64,000 nt of DNA from NCBI RefSeq assembly GCF_030272615.1, contig NC_081409.1, positions 875,819,594 through 875,883,593 of the forward strand. The letters run 5' to 3'. The position numbers and the translations under genes were made by a program. Below, piece after piece: positions 44,080 to 56,132 of the stretch; within the stretch, counting starts at the first letter, position 1; each line of letters starts with the position of its first letter. Source of the DNA: Cryptomeria japonica. Lineage: Eukaryota; Streptophyta; Pinopsida; Cupressales; Cupressaceae. The notes under the pieces were generated by a model that made no database searches, was not told where the DNA came from, and saw only the letters and a list, made by a program, of their open reading frames with translations.

Positions 44080-45085
44080 AGATGATGAAGAGCCCTTGTA
44101 GAGGAGGAATTTGTTCAAGACTAGATGTAAAGCATCCAGTAAGTGTTGTAAAGTCATTATTGATAGTGGTAGTTTAGATAATCTTGTTTCGGAGGAGATG
44201 GTTAATAAGTTGAATTTGGACATATTGAAGCACCCTAAGCCTTATTAGATAGCATGGATTTAATATGACCATGAGATACTAGTAAGTGAACAATGCTTGG
44301 TGAAATTGAAGATTGAATCTTATCATGATGAATTTTTGTGTGATATTATGCCTATGGATATTTGTCATATTTTGTTGGGAAGACCTTGGCAGTATGATAG
44401 ACAAGAAATACATGATGGGAGAAATAACATGTACACTATGGTTGCAAATGGGATGAAGCGGACCTTGTTACCCTTGGAGGAGCCTCTGAAAACTATTCAA
44501 GTTTGTACCAGTGCAAGAATTTGTTTGGTGGATGGAAGGAAATTCCTAGATGGGATGAGATATGAGAATGTATGTTTTGCCTTAGTCCCTAAGAAGATTG
44601 ACAATATGGAGCATGAAGAAGAACAATCGGAGGAGATAAAGGAGTTGCTGACAAAATATGGAGACATCATTTCAGATAAAGTACCTGATGGATTACCCCT
44701 TCTAAGAAGTATCAGTCATTGCATGGACCTAATTCCTAGAGCTAGTTTGCCTAATACAATAGCACACCGGATGACATCAACAAAGAATGATGATATGAAT
44801 AGACAAGTGCAAGAATTATTGAGGAAAGGTTTGATCAAAGAAATTTTGAGTCCTTGTGCAGTGTCAACAGTGTTAGCACCTAACAAGGATGGAAAATGGA
44901 GGATGTGTACTGATTCTAGAGCAATAAACAAGATCACAGTGAAGTAAATATTTCCCTTGCCTAGGATGGATGACATAATGGATTGTTTGAGTGGAACCAA
45001 GTACTGTACAAAGATAGACTTGAAGAGTGGATATCATTAGATTAGATTCAAAGAAGGAGATGAATGAAAGACAACATTCAAGACC
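44080..45085 (+). pseudogene. Gypsy protease and start of RT
   Basis: The protease motif IIDSGS is at about 44,155-44,172 with an intact DSG, and HILLGRPWQYDRQ follows near 44,370. From 44,297 a clean frame of 216 codons covers the linker (GLPLLRSISHCMDLIPRA) and the RT fingers ([30 protein letters not shown]). Stops at about 44,945, 45,038 and 45,065 follow. The sequence reaches KTTFKT at 45,085, where the LINE is inserted, and RT resumes at 56,325. Confidence 0.85.
45073..45085 (+). repeat. LINE target-site duplication, left copy
   Basis: AACATTCAAGACC here is repeated exactly at 56,312-56,324. The duplication splits the Gypsy RT codons for TFKT. A 13-bp length is typical of L1 target-primed insertion. 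Confidence 0.9.
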
Positions 45086-45114
45086 TTGAGGGAATAGCAT
45101 AGCTGGAGGGAAAT

Positions 45115-46793
45115 TTGAATTCTGTGAATGGAGGGGACAACGCGGCTGGTTCCTCTAGTTCTATTGCCTCTGTAGCTCAAGGACAACTTGTCTCTTTGGG
45201 ATCTACGGTGGAAGATGAGGATGGTCGAAAGGACGGGGACCCACAGCATCGGGACCCTCCTCTTGACTTTAAAAATACTGAAGATTCTTCAAATTTGGGT
45301 CCCGAGATCTTGAACATTGAGTTGGAAAAGATGACTGAGGTGAAGGTTCTCAAACCCTGGAATAGCTTATTTGCAAACAAACCCACTGGTAAATCATCTT
45401 TTCCCTCTATGGAAGATATTTATGATAGAAAGATAGATAGATTAGCTATTGCAGTACCCGATGTGATCATAGACCACAATATTTCTCTAATGGCTTTTTC
45501 TCTAGTGGGAAAATTTGTTGGACTAAGACCTAATATTGAAGTCGTTAGGTCTTTTGTGAAGAGAAAATGGAGGTTGAAACGACAGGTTGATGTCTTGGCT
45601 TTGTCAAGGGGATTCTTTGTCTTTTCCTTCTCCTGTGGGGAAGATTTGGAAATGGCTCTGAGTGGAGGACCCTAGATGTTTGGTAATCCTCTTTATCCTT
45701 AAGAAAATGGTCTCCAAATATGGAGCTCAATGATTACTTTTTTGAATCTGCTCCAGTCTGGGTGCGGTTGTCAGGTTTGCCGCTTGCATTTTGGTTGGAG
45801 GATGTGTTCTCAGGCATTGCTAACTCCTTCAAGGAGCTTGTGGCTATAGATTCTATGTTAGCAACACAAAAGAGGCTGGTGTATGCGAGGATATGTGTTA
45901 ATATCTCACAGAATATGGACCTTCCTAGCTCAATCGAAATAAATTCCAAGCCAAGGAAGTGGGAACAAGTTATAGAGTTTGAATCCCTCCCTTTTGTGTG
46001 CTTCTCTTGTAAGAAAGTTGGACATTGGGCAAAGGCTTGTCCTAGTAACTCCAAGAATGCTTAGAAGCATAACAATCATGTTAAACAGATCTAGAAAGAG
46101 AAGATGAACAAAAATGAGGAGGGTAGAGCGGAAGGAGGGTAGACTGAAAGGAGTAAGTGGACTTCCTAGTAACTCAAAAGATATAACAAAGGATGATAGG
46201 AAAGCTAGCCCTTCCAAGGATACTCTTCTGAAGGAAGTTAGAAAGGATGAAGATAATATATTTGAAGTCAAAACAATCAATGGATTTGAAGTTTTACAGA
46301 TTCAGGAGGAAGAAAATGCAAGTATAGAAGAAATTCTTGAAGATGGTGAGATTGGCAACATAAATGAATCACAACATGAGGCTCCAAAAGATACAAAAAA
46401 GGAAAGTCCAAAGGACTTTGAAGGTCCAGATGTTATCATTGAAAAAAAGACCCAGTTCAGATCGCCCCAGGTTAACCTTAACTCTCTATTTTAGAGTGTT
46501 GGAACTAAATTGCCCACCTCTTCTTAGAGAAAAGGAGAACCTTGGAATAGTAAGCAATTTGCATATAAAGATGAAGAAGATGAAGAGATAATAGGAGTGG
46601 GAAAAAACAAAAACAAGAGGATAGGTTGTTCTAATGGGGTTAAAACTAGAACCAGATATAAGGCGGATATTGGTCTTTCCAAATCCCTACAGGGACGTAA
46701 AACTATGAAGTGGCGTAGGGGCTAGGAGAGCAAACAAAATATAGCTAATGGAAGGCAGAAAACCATTCTAGAATCCTGCTCCCAGGTTTCCAA
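45115..46793 (+). pseudogene. LINE ORF1: DUF4283-like domain and CCHC knuckle
   Basis: The start MNSVNGGDNAAGSSSS gives a Ser/Asp-rich N-terminus. About 130 residues in, the RNA-binding-like DUF4283 fold appears: DHNISLMAFSLVGKFVGLRP, RKWRLKRQVDVLALSRGFF. At 45,673 TGG has become TAG, and extra bases near 45,700 shift the frame. It resumes with APVWVRLSGLPLAFW and the knuckle FVCFSCKKVGHWAKACP (CX2CX4HX4C, near 46,000). An acidic, helical C-terminal region follows to about 46,780 with further breaks. ORF1 proteins of plant L1 elements coat the element RNA. The family assignment is from motifs; the function in this lineage is inferred. Confidence 0.82.
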
Positions 46794-47125
46794 ATGAAGG
46801 TAATTTCCTAGAACATATGAAGCCTAAATGGTCTCCATAAACATGATGTGCTAAGGAATTTTATTAGAGATCATAAGCTAGACATCATCCTGGTTTAGGA
46901 AACCAAAATGAGTAAGGAAAAAGTTGAAAAATTAAATTTCTTTAAACAGGGGGGTGTTTGTGGTAGTAGTTCTAATGGGGCGTCTGGTGGGGTGGCCATA
47001 TTTTGGAATAAGAAAACTATTGATGGAGATCTGATTGATGAAGATGGTAATATCATTTCTATGAGTTAAATGCATTGCTGAAGGACGGGAATTTGGTCAC
47101 CAACATTTATCCTCCAAATTCATCT
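46794..47125 (+). pseudogene. LINE ORF2, start of AP-endonuclease
   Basis: ATG at 46,794 opens MKVIS.NI.SLNGLHKHDV, the normal start of an L1 endonuclease (MKIISWNIRG type), with TGG to TAG and CGA to TGA stops. The catalytic Glu is seen in ETKMSKEKVEKLNFF. GASGGVAIFWNKKTI follows, and TNIYPPNSSKR is the N-I-Y-A-P-N block. At about 47,126 the sequence passes into Copia coding DNA. The endonuclease resumes at 50,445 after losing an estimated 20-25 residues. Confidence 0.8.
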
Positions 47126-48974
47126 AAGAGAAAGGCATATAGATGTTTTAATAAGAGATTGCAGAAAATCATTGAGAGTGCAAATGTGAAGATTGATGAA
47201 CAGTTTAGAGGTAATTCAAGGTCTATGGACTCTGAGCTTGCAATTGAGATAATCACAAATAAACCTACACCAAATACACTGGTACAAAATGTTGATCCAG
47301 TCACACTGGCATCATCTGAGAATTCCACAGTTACTGAAGAACAACAAGTGAATGCACCCAGGTATGTAAGATTGAATCACTTAGAAAGTTAGATAATTGG
47401 GAAGAAGTATCAAGGTGTAATGACTAGAGGAAGATTGACAAATGAAGAGGTATGTCTAATTTCTCAAATTGAACTAGCATCAATTAATGAGGCATGTGAA
47501 GATAAACATTGGATTAAAGCTATGGAAGATGAATTGGAACAAATTGAAAAGAATAACACATGGACATTGGCTCCCTTGCCTAAAAACAAAAATGTAATTG
47601 GAACTAAATGGGTATTCAGAAATAAACTTAATGAAGATGGTAAGTGTAATCAAAAACAAAGCAAGATTAGTGTGTAAGGGATATTCACATAAAGAGGGAA
47701 TTTATTACAATGAAACCTTTGCACCGGTAGCTAGAATTGAGGCAATCAGACTATTTCTAGCATTTGCAGCACACAAGAATTATAAAGTATATCAAATGGA
47801 TGTTAAATGTGCATTTCTGAATGGTAATCTTGAAGAGGAAGTTTACATTGAACAACCTAATGGATTTTCTTTGACAAATGAAAAAGATATGGTTTACAGG
47901 TTAAGGAAAGCTTTATATGGATTAAAGCAAGCTCCTAGAGCTTGGTATGCTAGATTGGACAAATATCTTTTGAAGCTTGGTTACACTAAAGTTAATGCTG
48001 ACAACAACTTATATTTCAAAGTGACTAATGATGATATCTTGGTTATTGAAGTTTTTGTTGATGATATAATTTTCGAACGAGAAGATGGATTGTGTAAAGA
48101 CTTTTTCTAATAAGATGCAGGAAGAATTTGAAATGTCTATGATTGGGGAGATAAAATTCTTTTTAGGATTGCAGATTTCACAGACTGATAAAGATGTATT
48201 CATATGTCAATCTAAGTACTTGAAAGAACTACTAAAGCAATTTGGTATGGAAAACTCTAAACTGGTAAGTACTCCTATAACTACAACTAATAAACTATCA
48301 TTAATAATGAATCAACACCTGTTAATCAGACAAGATATAAATCTATGATTGGAGGTTTACTGTATTTGACACAAACAAGACCTGATATTATGAATGCAGT
48401 ATGTATTGTTTCAAGATTTCAGAGTAATCCTAAAGAAAATCATGAATCAACAGTGAAAAGGATTTTCCAGTATCTACAAGGCACAACAAATCTTGGTTTA
48501 TGGTATCTTAAAGATGAAAATTTTGATTAATGTGCATACACAGATGCTAATTGGGTAGGAGATGTAGATGACAGAAAGAGAACCACCAGCGGAGCATTCT
48601 TTCTTGGTAGCAGATTGATTTCATGGTTAAGCAAGAAACAAAGTTGTACATCATTATCAACAACAGAATCAGAATATGTTGCAGCAGAAACTAATTGTAC
48701 TCAGGTATTATGGATTAAGCAAATGTTGAAGGATATAAAGGTAAAATGAAAAGAACCTATAATCATTTACTGTGATAATATGACAGCAATAGATATATCC
48801 AAGAATCCACTATTTCAGTCTAAAACTAAACATGTTTCTATCAAATTCAATTTTCTGAAAGAGAATGTTGAAGCAAAAGAAGTGAAATTGGTTTATGTGA
48901 ATACTAAAGAACAGACTGCAGATATCTTTACTAAGTCTTTGCCTAAGGAAACTTTTGAATATCTTAGAGAGTAG
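47126..48974 (+). pseudogene. Copia RT and RNase H
   Basis: After an integrase-RT linker, the RT starts ACEDKHWIKAMEDELEQIEK and [21 protein letters not shown] frameshift near 47,660 leads to [66 protein letters not shown] and the catalytic FVDDIIF near 48,055. Another shift near 48,085 leads to EFEMSMIGEIKFFLGLQI. RNase H reads YTDANWVGDVDDRKRTTSG, SLSTTESEYVAAE and HVSIKFNFLKENVE, ending DIFTKSLPKETFEYLRE at 48,974. Stops near 48,530 and 48,750 also occur. The RT/RNase H copies element RNA into DNA. This copy is inactive. Confidence 0.88.
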
Positions 48975-49374
48975 CTTGGGGTTATACCCTCACCGGTAGA
49001 GACTTAGACAGTTGGAGCATGGCATCAGACTGACAGGAATTAATAGAGAAATCTTTTTCCGGCTTTGATGAAGGAGAGCTACTTATCAGGGGGAGTAGTT
49101 GGTTATAACAATTGGTATTTGTAATTAGTTCTATGAACTGATTGTATCTGGTTTTGTATTGCTTTGGCATTTGATATCAAAGGGGAGAGATATCTATGGA
49201 AAAACACATTATCTTTTGGGGAGGGATTATTCATTGGGGGAGAGATATTATGTATTTTGATTTCTGGTAATTGATCTCTTTAGGAGATTGTTGGTTTTTG
49301 GTTTTTGGCATTTCTGCTTTGGCACTTAGATGGTTTTTCCATCTTGTGTTGCCATCAATTACAAAGGGGGAGAT
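48975..49374 (+). other. Copia 3' untranslated region with repeated purine tracts
   Basis: No gene. Purine runs GGGGGAGTAG, GGGGAGAGATAT, GGGGAGGG and GGGGGAGAGATATT are spaced through the interval. The last, AAAGGGGGAGAT at 49,363-49,374, adjoins the LTR and is the likely PPT. Confidence 0.75.
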
Positions 49375-50444
49375 TGTTGGTATTATGGATGTGTTGCATT
49401 GGTTTTGTCATTGATGTCAACACTTGTCAACACTTATCAGCACTGGAGATCTTTGGTTATGTTCACCGGCATGTTCAGTGACTTATGCATAGTCACCGAT
49501 ATTTGGTTCACCGGTAGGTTATATTGTTTACCGACACAGAGGATGACTTGTTATCATTTGTAGATCACTTGGTTATGTCGAAGACATTGTTTGGACACTT
49601 GGTTTTGGTGATGTGGTTATTGTTCTAATTGATTTTGCATATTTGTTGTTACTGGCAAATTGGTCTAGGTTATGGATCGGCAAGCGTTATCTATTCCAGA
49701 TCAGCACAACACATTATGGAGATGATTTATTGATTGGTTATTATTGTAAATGAATTAAGTTGACATGATGCATCGCATATTGATTCATTTGTAATTGATT
49801 TAATTGTAATATTCTTCGTGAGCCAACCTACACATTTGGTATTAGGTTTTGGTATATATGTAAGATCTCATTTGTGAGATTATGTAGAAGTGGAAGAGGA
49901 ATATAATAAGATGTATGCAATTATAAGTAGAGCTACTCATATAGTCATCATTTGAAGTTTAAAGGAAGGTATGAAGTAGACAATCAAATCTTAACCGGTA
50001 CTGAATCCAACATATGAAGATGCTATTTTGAGTAGTACATTATCATTGGATTTAACCATCCAATTGTAGTTAGTGTGACTCTCATTTTGTGATTGAACAG
50101 TGAGCTCTAGGCAGTTGGCCTTTCGGCATGTGCAAACCCCATTTGTACACTCATACTATTTGCAGTAGTATCATCTGATTGTGGGTAAGGTTTCCCACTG
50201 TGGTTTCTCCCCTTACAGGGTTTCCACATACAAATATTTGTGTTATGTGTTGTGGATGTTATTTGTCTTTATGTTTCATCCATTAAACTTTACCAATACT
50301 GTTATTAACTGTTAAACTGTTAACCGACATTAAGTTTGGTTTACCGGTATTATGCATCAAGTTTGATTAAGTTATATTTGGGTTGAAATTAATAAGACAA
50401 CTAATTCACCCCCTCCCCCTCTCAGTTGCCTCCGGGTCCTAACA
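49375..50444 (+). repeat. Copia 3' LTR, 1,070 bp
   Basis: It begins TGTTGGTATTATGGATG and ends GGGTCCTAACA. A TATA-like TATATATG is near 49,853. Words of the ACCGG/ACCGA type recur (49,463, 49,494, 49,508, 49,527, 49,992, 50,321 and 50,342). The LINE frame resumes with the next base. Confidence 0.85.
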
Positions 50445-53400
50445 GTTGGTTGTTGATGGGAGATTTCAACACCCCTTTGCAAGAGATTGACAAATTTGGA
50501 GGAACTCAAGCTCAACTAGATAGTAGGATTGATCTTATGGACTTCATCAATTCCAATGCCCTGATTGATGTTGACCTTTCCGGAGCTTCCTACACTTGGT
50601 CTAATTGAAGGGGTGGAGGAGATCTTATTCAGCTAAGGCTAGTTAGATCCCTTATCACTCCTGACTGAGTCCTTAAGTATAGATGATCTATGTCTGTTAT
50701 TAATAGAATAGGTTCAGACCATTATCCCTTTTCTTTTGTTGCTGATTCTATTAAGGGCAAACATTGTTTTCCATTCTAATTTGAAAAAATGTGGATTTCA
50801 CACCCTTCTTTGGAAACTTCCATTGCCGAATGGTGGAATATTACTGTGGATGGATCTGCCATATTCAGTTACTAAAAATTTAAGAAATACCAAAGCCAAC
50901 ATTAAGATTTGGAACAAAAAGGTTTTTGGAGATATTTTTTAATCCAAGAGGAAGCTTAAGGAGGAATTAGAACAAATTCAAAACTCAATTTAGGAAGATG
51001 GTTATAAGAAGTTCCCCAAGGCTAAAGAAGATGAGGTTCTAGCCAAATTACACAACACTATATCAAGAGAAGAAATTTATTAGAGATAGAGATCTAGGGA
51101 TATTTGGTTAGAAGTTGGTGATAGAAATACTAAGTTCTTCCATATGACATCAATGAAGCATAAAGCAGCTAGCAGAATTTCCAAATTAATTGTTGATGAA
51201 AAAATTCTTGTCAAAGATGATGACATAGGTGATGAAGTTGTTAGGTTCTTCTCTAACCTCCTGATAGGTAGCAAGGAAATTGACATTGTTAAGCAGCAAG
51301 AGCTGGTTGATAATATTCCTAAGATTATTGGACCTAATCAGAATAAGATATTATCTGCTATCCCTTTTGTTGATAAAATTAAAAAAAGTTGTTTTCTCCT
51401 TTCAAGGGGATAAGGCTTCGAGCCCGGATGGCTTCCCAATGTTTTTCTTTCAAAAATATTGGTACATTGTTAGGGATGATATGGCCAATGTTGTCAAAGA
51501 ATTCTTTGGATCCAGAAGAATTCTTAAAGAAATCAACTCTACTTTCATTGCTCTAATTCCTAAGGTGGTTGGAGCTAATTCTATGGGTAAGTTTAGGCCA
51601 ATAAGTCTTTGTAATTCTTTTTACAAGATAATCTCAAAAGTCCTAACTTCTAGATTGCTGGTTGTTCTTCCCCTCGTTATCTTTGAGGAGCAAAAAGGAT
51701 TTGTCCTAGGCAGGCAGATTTTGGACTCTATAATTCTTGTGCATGAGAATATCCACTCTCTTAATGTTGCAAACAAAGAGGGATTTCTCATAAAGCTAGA
51801 TTTGGAAAAAGCTTATGATAGGGTTGAATGGCAGGTTATTTTTAGGATCATGGAGGCCTTTGGATTTGATGAGAAGGTTATTAAAATCACTAGAGAGCTG
51901 ATATCTACACCAAATTTCTCTATTCTTATTAATGGATCTTCATCCAGATTTTTTAGATCTTCAAGGGGACTTAGGCAAGGAGATCCTATTTCGCCTATTC
52001 TTTTCGCTATTTTGGTGGAATGTTTAAGCAGATTGATTCAAAAGTTGAAAAAGAATAGAACCATCAAAGGGTTGCAACCCTCTTCTACTAATTCCTTCTG
52101 CACACATCAATAGTTTGTTGATGATACAATATTGTTGGGATATTATTTTGTTAGCGAAGCTTCTGCCTTCAAAGGTGCTCTTAGATCTTATTCCCTTGCT
52201 ACTGGACAATAGGTTAATTGGGAGAAATCTGCTAGTTACTTCATCAATACCCCATTATTGAGGCAACAAAGGATTGCTAACATAATTGGTTGTAAGGTTG
52301 AGTTGCTCCCCTCTACTTATTTGGGTCTCCCTCTTGGTTTGGCTCCTCCAAACTCTTTCTAGAATTCTTTAATTGATAAGCTCAACAAAAAATTGGCAGC
52401 TTGCAAAGGCTCTATGCTATCATAGGTTGGTAAGCTTCAGCTTCTTCAAGCCACTCTTCAGAATCTTCTTGTTTATGCTCTTAGCTTGTTTAGTATATCA
52501 GTCAAATTTGTTGAAGCTTTAGAAAGAATTCAGAAAAGATTTATTTGGTCTGGTGTGGAAGATAAGAAAAGGATTTCTTTGGTTGCTTGGGATAAAGTTT
52601 GTTCTCCTAAAAGCAATGGGGGGTTAGGTATTAAATCTCTCAAACCTTTCAACAAAGCTTTGTTAGCTAAATAGATTTGGAGGGCATATGGTATTAAGAA
52701 AGATTGGAATAGGGTGTGGTTTGATAAATACATACATAATCAGCCCATTCATTCTCTTCTCTATTCTGAAGATGTCCCTGCTGGATCTTTTATATGGAAT
52801 GGTATGATCAAATCTATTAAAGTTGCTAAAGCTGGAGTTGGATGGGTCATTGGCAAAGGTAGTAAAATCATATTTTGGGAGGATGTCTGGATTAAATATG
52901 AGCCTCTTTTTAACCAGGATTGTAGCCATTTCATTAAAGAATGTAAAAGGAGGTATGGTTCTATGGTCTGTAATTATTGGAAGGAGAATAAATGGGTCAT
53001 ACTTGATGCAGTTTATGCTAGATTTTTCATTGCTCCAGCAGGATTTGTTATCTTTTTCTATCAGCAAAGATTCTGATGATGTTTTCTTATGGAAGAGTAA
53101 TCCTAGGGGTAATTTTACTGTTGCCTCTACTTATAAAAAAATTGCTACTCAGTTCTCCAACCCTATATGGACTAAAGTTTGGAATAGATTCCTCATTCCT
53201 AAAGTTAACATGTTTTTTTGGCTTGCAACTCACAACAAGATACTTACCATTGATAACCTGGTTCGAAGAGGATTCATGATTCCTAATAGGTGTGAGTTAT
53301 GTCAGAAAGAGGTTGAGTATGTGGATCATTTGTTTATTCATTGTTCTTTTACCTGGGAGGTCTGGGGTAAAGTGTGGATGCAATGGAAAGTTGATTAGGT

Positions 53401-54235
53401 AATGCAGAATAGTTTTAAGGAAGTCATTTGGCAATGGATTTTCCCTACCAAGCTTCCCATGATTAAGACCCTCTGGTCCTTTGTCCTTCCTATGACCTAC
53501 TGGCATATCTAGAAGGAGAGAAACAATAGAATTTTTAGGGAGACTAAGTTTTCTTCTTTGGTGGTTTTTGAAAAGATTTTTAGGGATATTAAAGAAAACA
53601 TCAATACCATTCACAAAAGTAACAAGCAGTGTAGTTATATTAAAATGATAGATAATGAGAAAAGCATCCTAACTGAATGAAATTTGATACACAAGGTCTG
53701 GAAATCTGATATGAAGAGCAAAAGAGATAATGTTGTGTGGAGGTTCCCTCCTCATGATTGGGTTAAGGTGAACTTTGATGGTGCAACTAAAGGAAATCTT
53801 GGGAATGTTGGAGGGGGAGGGGTCATCAAAAACTCTTATGGCTTTTGTGTTGCTGCAATTGCCTCTCCCTTTGGAGTTCAAAACAACCATGTGGCAGAAA
53901 ATCTGGCAATGTTAAAATGCCTTCAGCTAGCTCAGAGTTTTAATTTTAAAAGAATTTGGCTGGAGGGGTATTCCCTCAATATAATTCAGGCTATTAAAGG
54001 TATTAGTTCCCCTTCTTGGAACATCCAAAATATCATTGATAATGCTAAAAAATTGTTAGATGCCTATGATAGTGTGATTATTACCCATATTTTTAGGAAA
54101 GGTAACAGGGTAGCCGATTTGTTAGCCAATGAGGGAGTCATTTTAGCGGAGGCTGCTAAGTATATCGGAGAATTATCATGTAAGAATGGAGTCCGTGAGC
54201 AATTATTTTTTGATAGAGTCCATGGTACATGTTAA
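50445..54235 (+). pseudogene. LINE ORF2: endonuclease end, RT, zf-RVT and RNase H
   Basis: It resumes with SWLLMGDFNTPLQEIDKFGG and GASYTWSN, the endonuclease end with Asp/His-region motifs. RT (about 51,400-52,200) shows GDKASSPDGFPMFFFQKYW, FRPISLCNSFYKIISKVLTS, KGFVLGRQILDSIIL, KLDLEKAYDRVEW, SRGLRQGDPISPILFAI and FVDDTILLG after a TAG. A thumb-like block follows (VNWEKSAS, YLGLPLG). The zf-RVT domain (53,100-53,395) has WNRFLIPKVNMFFWLA and CELCQKEVEYVDHLFIHC. RNase H (53,755-54,200) has WVKVNFDGATKGN, and RKGNRVADLLANEG at the end. Over a dozen stops fit CAG or TGG decay. ORF2 would nick the target and reverse-transcribe the LINE RNA. The RNase H domain is known in some plant L1 lineages. 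Confidence 0.87.
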
Positions 54236-54503
54236 TTTCATTATTACCTTTCTGGGTTCAGACTTCAATGATAGATATTGGAGTGAGGCGGATTGTCAGT
54301 TGATTACCTGTTTCAAGCATTGTGATAATGAGTACCGGTGTGATGGGCCTTATCATATTAAGTGCTAGGTTATTTTGAATGTTTTAAAAGACTACTTGAA
54401 TAACAAGAAAATCACCTTGTTTTTCGATTCCAGTGTCTTGTTTCTTCAGCATTTGGTTAATTTGCACTCTTTTCAAGGTTTCAACTTGAACAACCATCAC
54501 ATT

Positions 54504-56132
54504 ATGGGGGGGAATCTTAACCGCAATGAGCCTACCAGCTATGATAGCTGGAAAAGTGAAAGGAAAATATGGCGAAGGTTGCATAGATATGGCTTCACCG
54601 ATTACATGGAGAAACTGCACGAGAACAAGAAGTTTGTTTCCCATGGTTTTGCCAAGGGATGGAATAATAATAAAGTTACTTTGTTTGGCCAGACATGGAA
54701 GTTGGATGAAGATTTGGTGGCGGAGGTAACCGGCTTGCAGAAGGATGGCATCAAATTCTACAGAGACCACAAGTTCTCAGTGGAAGCTATCAAGAATTTC
54801 CCCAAAAATGAAGAAGAAAGGGCTTGGCTCGCAAAAAAGGATAATGCTTCCTATTATCTCCCTAAATAGGTAAAATCTTTCTGGCAAAAAATGTTGAAAG
54901 TTTTAATGGAGTACGTTACAATTGATGGAAGATTTTCAAAAGTTTAGAATTACCACTTTATTATTCTTAACCATTTTCATCATGGTTCTAAGATATTGTT
55001 TCCCTTCTACTTGGCCTCTTCCCTTAATGATAGTCTGGCTGACCATGCCAAGAAACCTAATTCCTACCCCATTGCTCACCAAGGCCTTATTTTATTAATA
55101 TATGAGCATCTGAAGGGTAAAGCTAAGGCTAATAGGGATGATCCCTTTGTGGAAAATGCCAACATTTTTGAGGATTATGATGGCTCTGATTATAATGAAG
55201 ATTCTTCTAATCTTCCTTTGAATAAGAAATTGAGGGTTAGTGATGAAGCTAAAGAAGACACTGAAGAGAATGCTAGTTCTGAGTAGGAGTAGGAGAAGGA
55301 GGTGGAAGAAGAGGCAGAGAATGAGCAGGAGAAGGAGGTTGAGGGTGAGGAAGGGGATGAGCAGAGTGAAGAGGATGTTGAAGAGTCAGAGGCAAAGGAT
55401 AATCCCCATGTCTTAGATAACAAGGATGATGCTCAACATAACATAGAGGAGGGAAACCCTAGGTCTGTGGACTCTGCCCTGGATCTGGAGAACGTGAAAT
55501 CCATTCTGAATGCTACTAGAAATAGCACCCTGGAAATGTTCAATATTCAGAAATGGGTGATTGATAACATCACTAATATTCGGGATAAACAAAGATAGTT
55601 GGATTTTAAAATTGAAAATTTGATTAAGGATGTCAACATTAAAGATAAAGAGGATAATGTGGAGGAAACTAGTGTTGCAGAGGATGAAAAACAAATTTTG
55701 GACTAGCTGGAAAGTGACATTATAAAAGGAGATTTGAAGCACCTTGAGGATGTGGTGAGGATTATCAAAGAAAAGGGTGAGGTTGATAATGATCTAATAA
55801 ACAATCGGATTCAAAAAACTGAGAATGCTTTGAAGAAATTCATGGAGCATAGTCTGGTTGTGTTGAAGGTATGCTCTCAAAACATGAATGTGTTGGTTGA
55901 TTGCCTGGAGAAGAACAAGCAAAATAAAGAAATAGTGATTATTGATGACGAGCCAGCTTCTTGTTCTATTCTACACTCCTCCAGACATAGAACCAGACAA
56001 AATGCAAGTGAGTTGGAGCTGAAGACCAAAGGCAATCAACAAATGTAGGAAAATAAAGAACTGAAAGAGGCAGCTAATGCGATGATGATGCTGGTCAAGG
56101 ATGCAGAAGAGACTATAAAGATTTTCATCTAA
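54504..56132 (+). pseudogene. LINE ORF3, unknown function, 543 codons
   Basis: One frame runs from ATG 54,504 to TAA 56,130-56,132, broken only by TAG codons (near 54,867, 54,945, 55,284, 55,290, 55,596, 55,704 and 56,046), nearly all explicable as CAG to TAG. The N-terminal 200 residues look globular: SYDSWKSERKIWRRLHRYGF, KVTLFGQTWKLDEDLVAEVT, GIKFYRDHKFSVEAI, and SYPIAHQGLILLIYEHLKGK. Residues about 225-310 are strongly acidic and Lys/Glu-rich. The C-terminal 200 are helical, coiled-coil-like (HLEDVVRIIKEKGEV). It begins 270 bp after RNase H and ends 180 bp before the A-tail, so it lies inside the LINE. The W-x-L-x-E-x-VTGL pattern loosely recalls the second ORF of the element at 15,663-23,699. 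No known domain was recognised. A separate nested insertion is the main alternative, but no element ends flank it. Confidence 0.7.

Larger units (their letters stand above)
47126..50444 (+). mobile_element. 5'-truncated Copia element inside the LINE
   Basis: It begins in mid-pol at KAYRCFNKRLQKIIESANV, continues through RT and RNase H, then has a 400-bp 3' untranslated part, a polypurine tract and a full LTR (49,375-50,444). There is no 5' LTR, gag, protease or integrase. No target-site duplication brackets it, and some host LINE sequence is missing at the junction. The event looks like a deletion or recombination rather than a simple insertion. Confidence 0.82.

Noticed and set aside
45734-46280. 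Minus-strand frames over 100 codons within LINE ORF1
   Set aside because: Antisense shadows of the DUF4283/zinc-knuckle frame.
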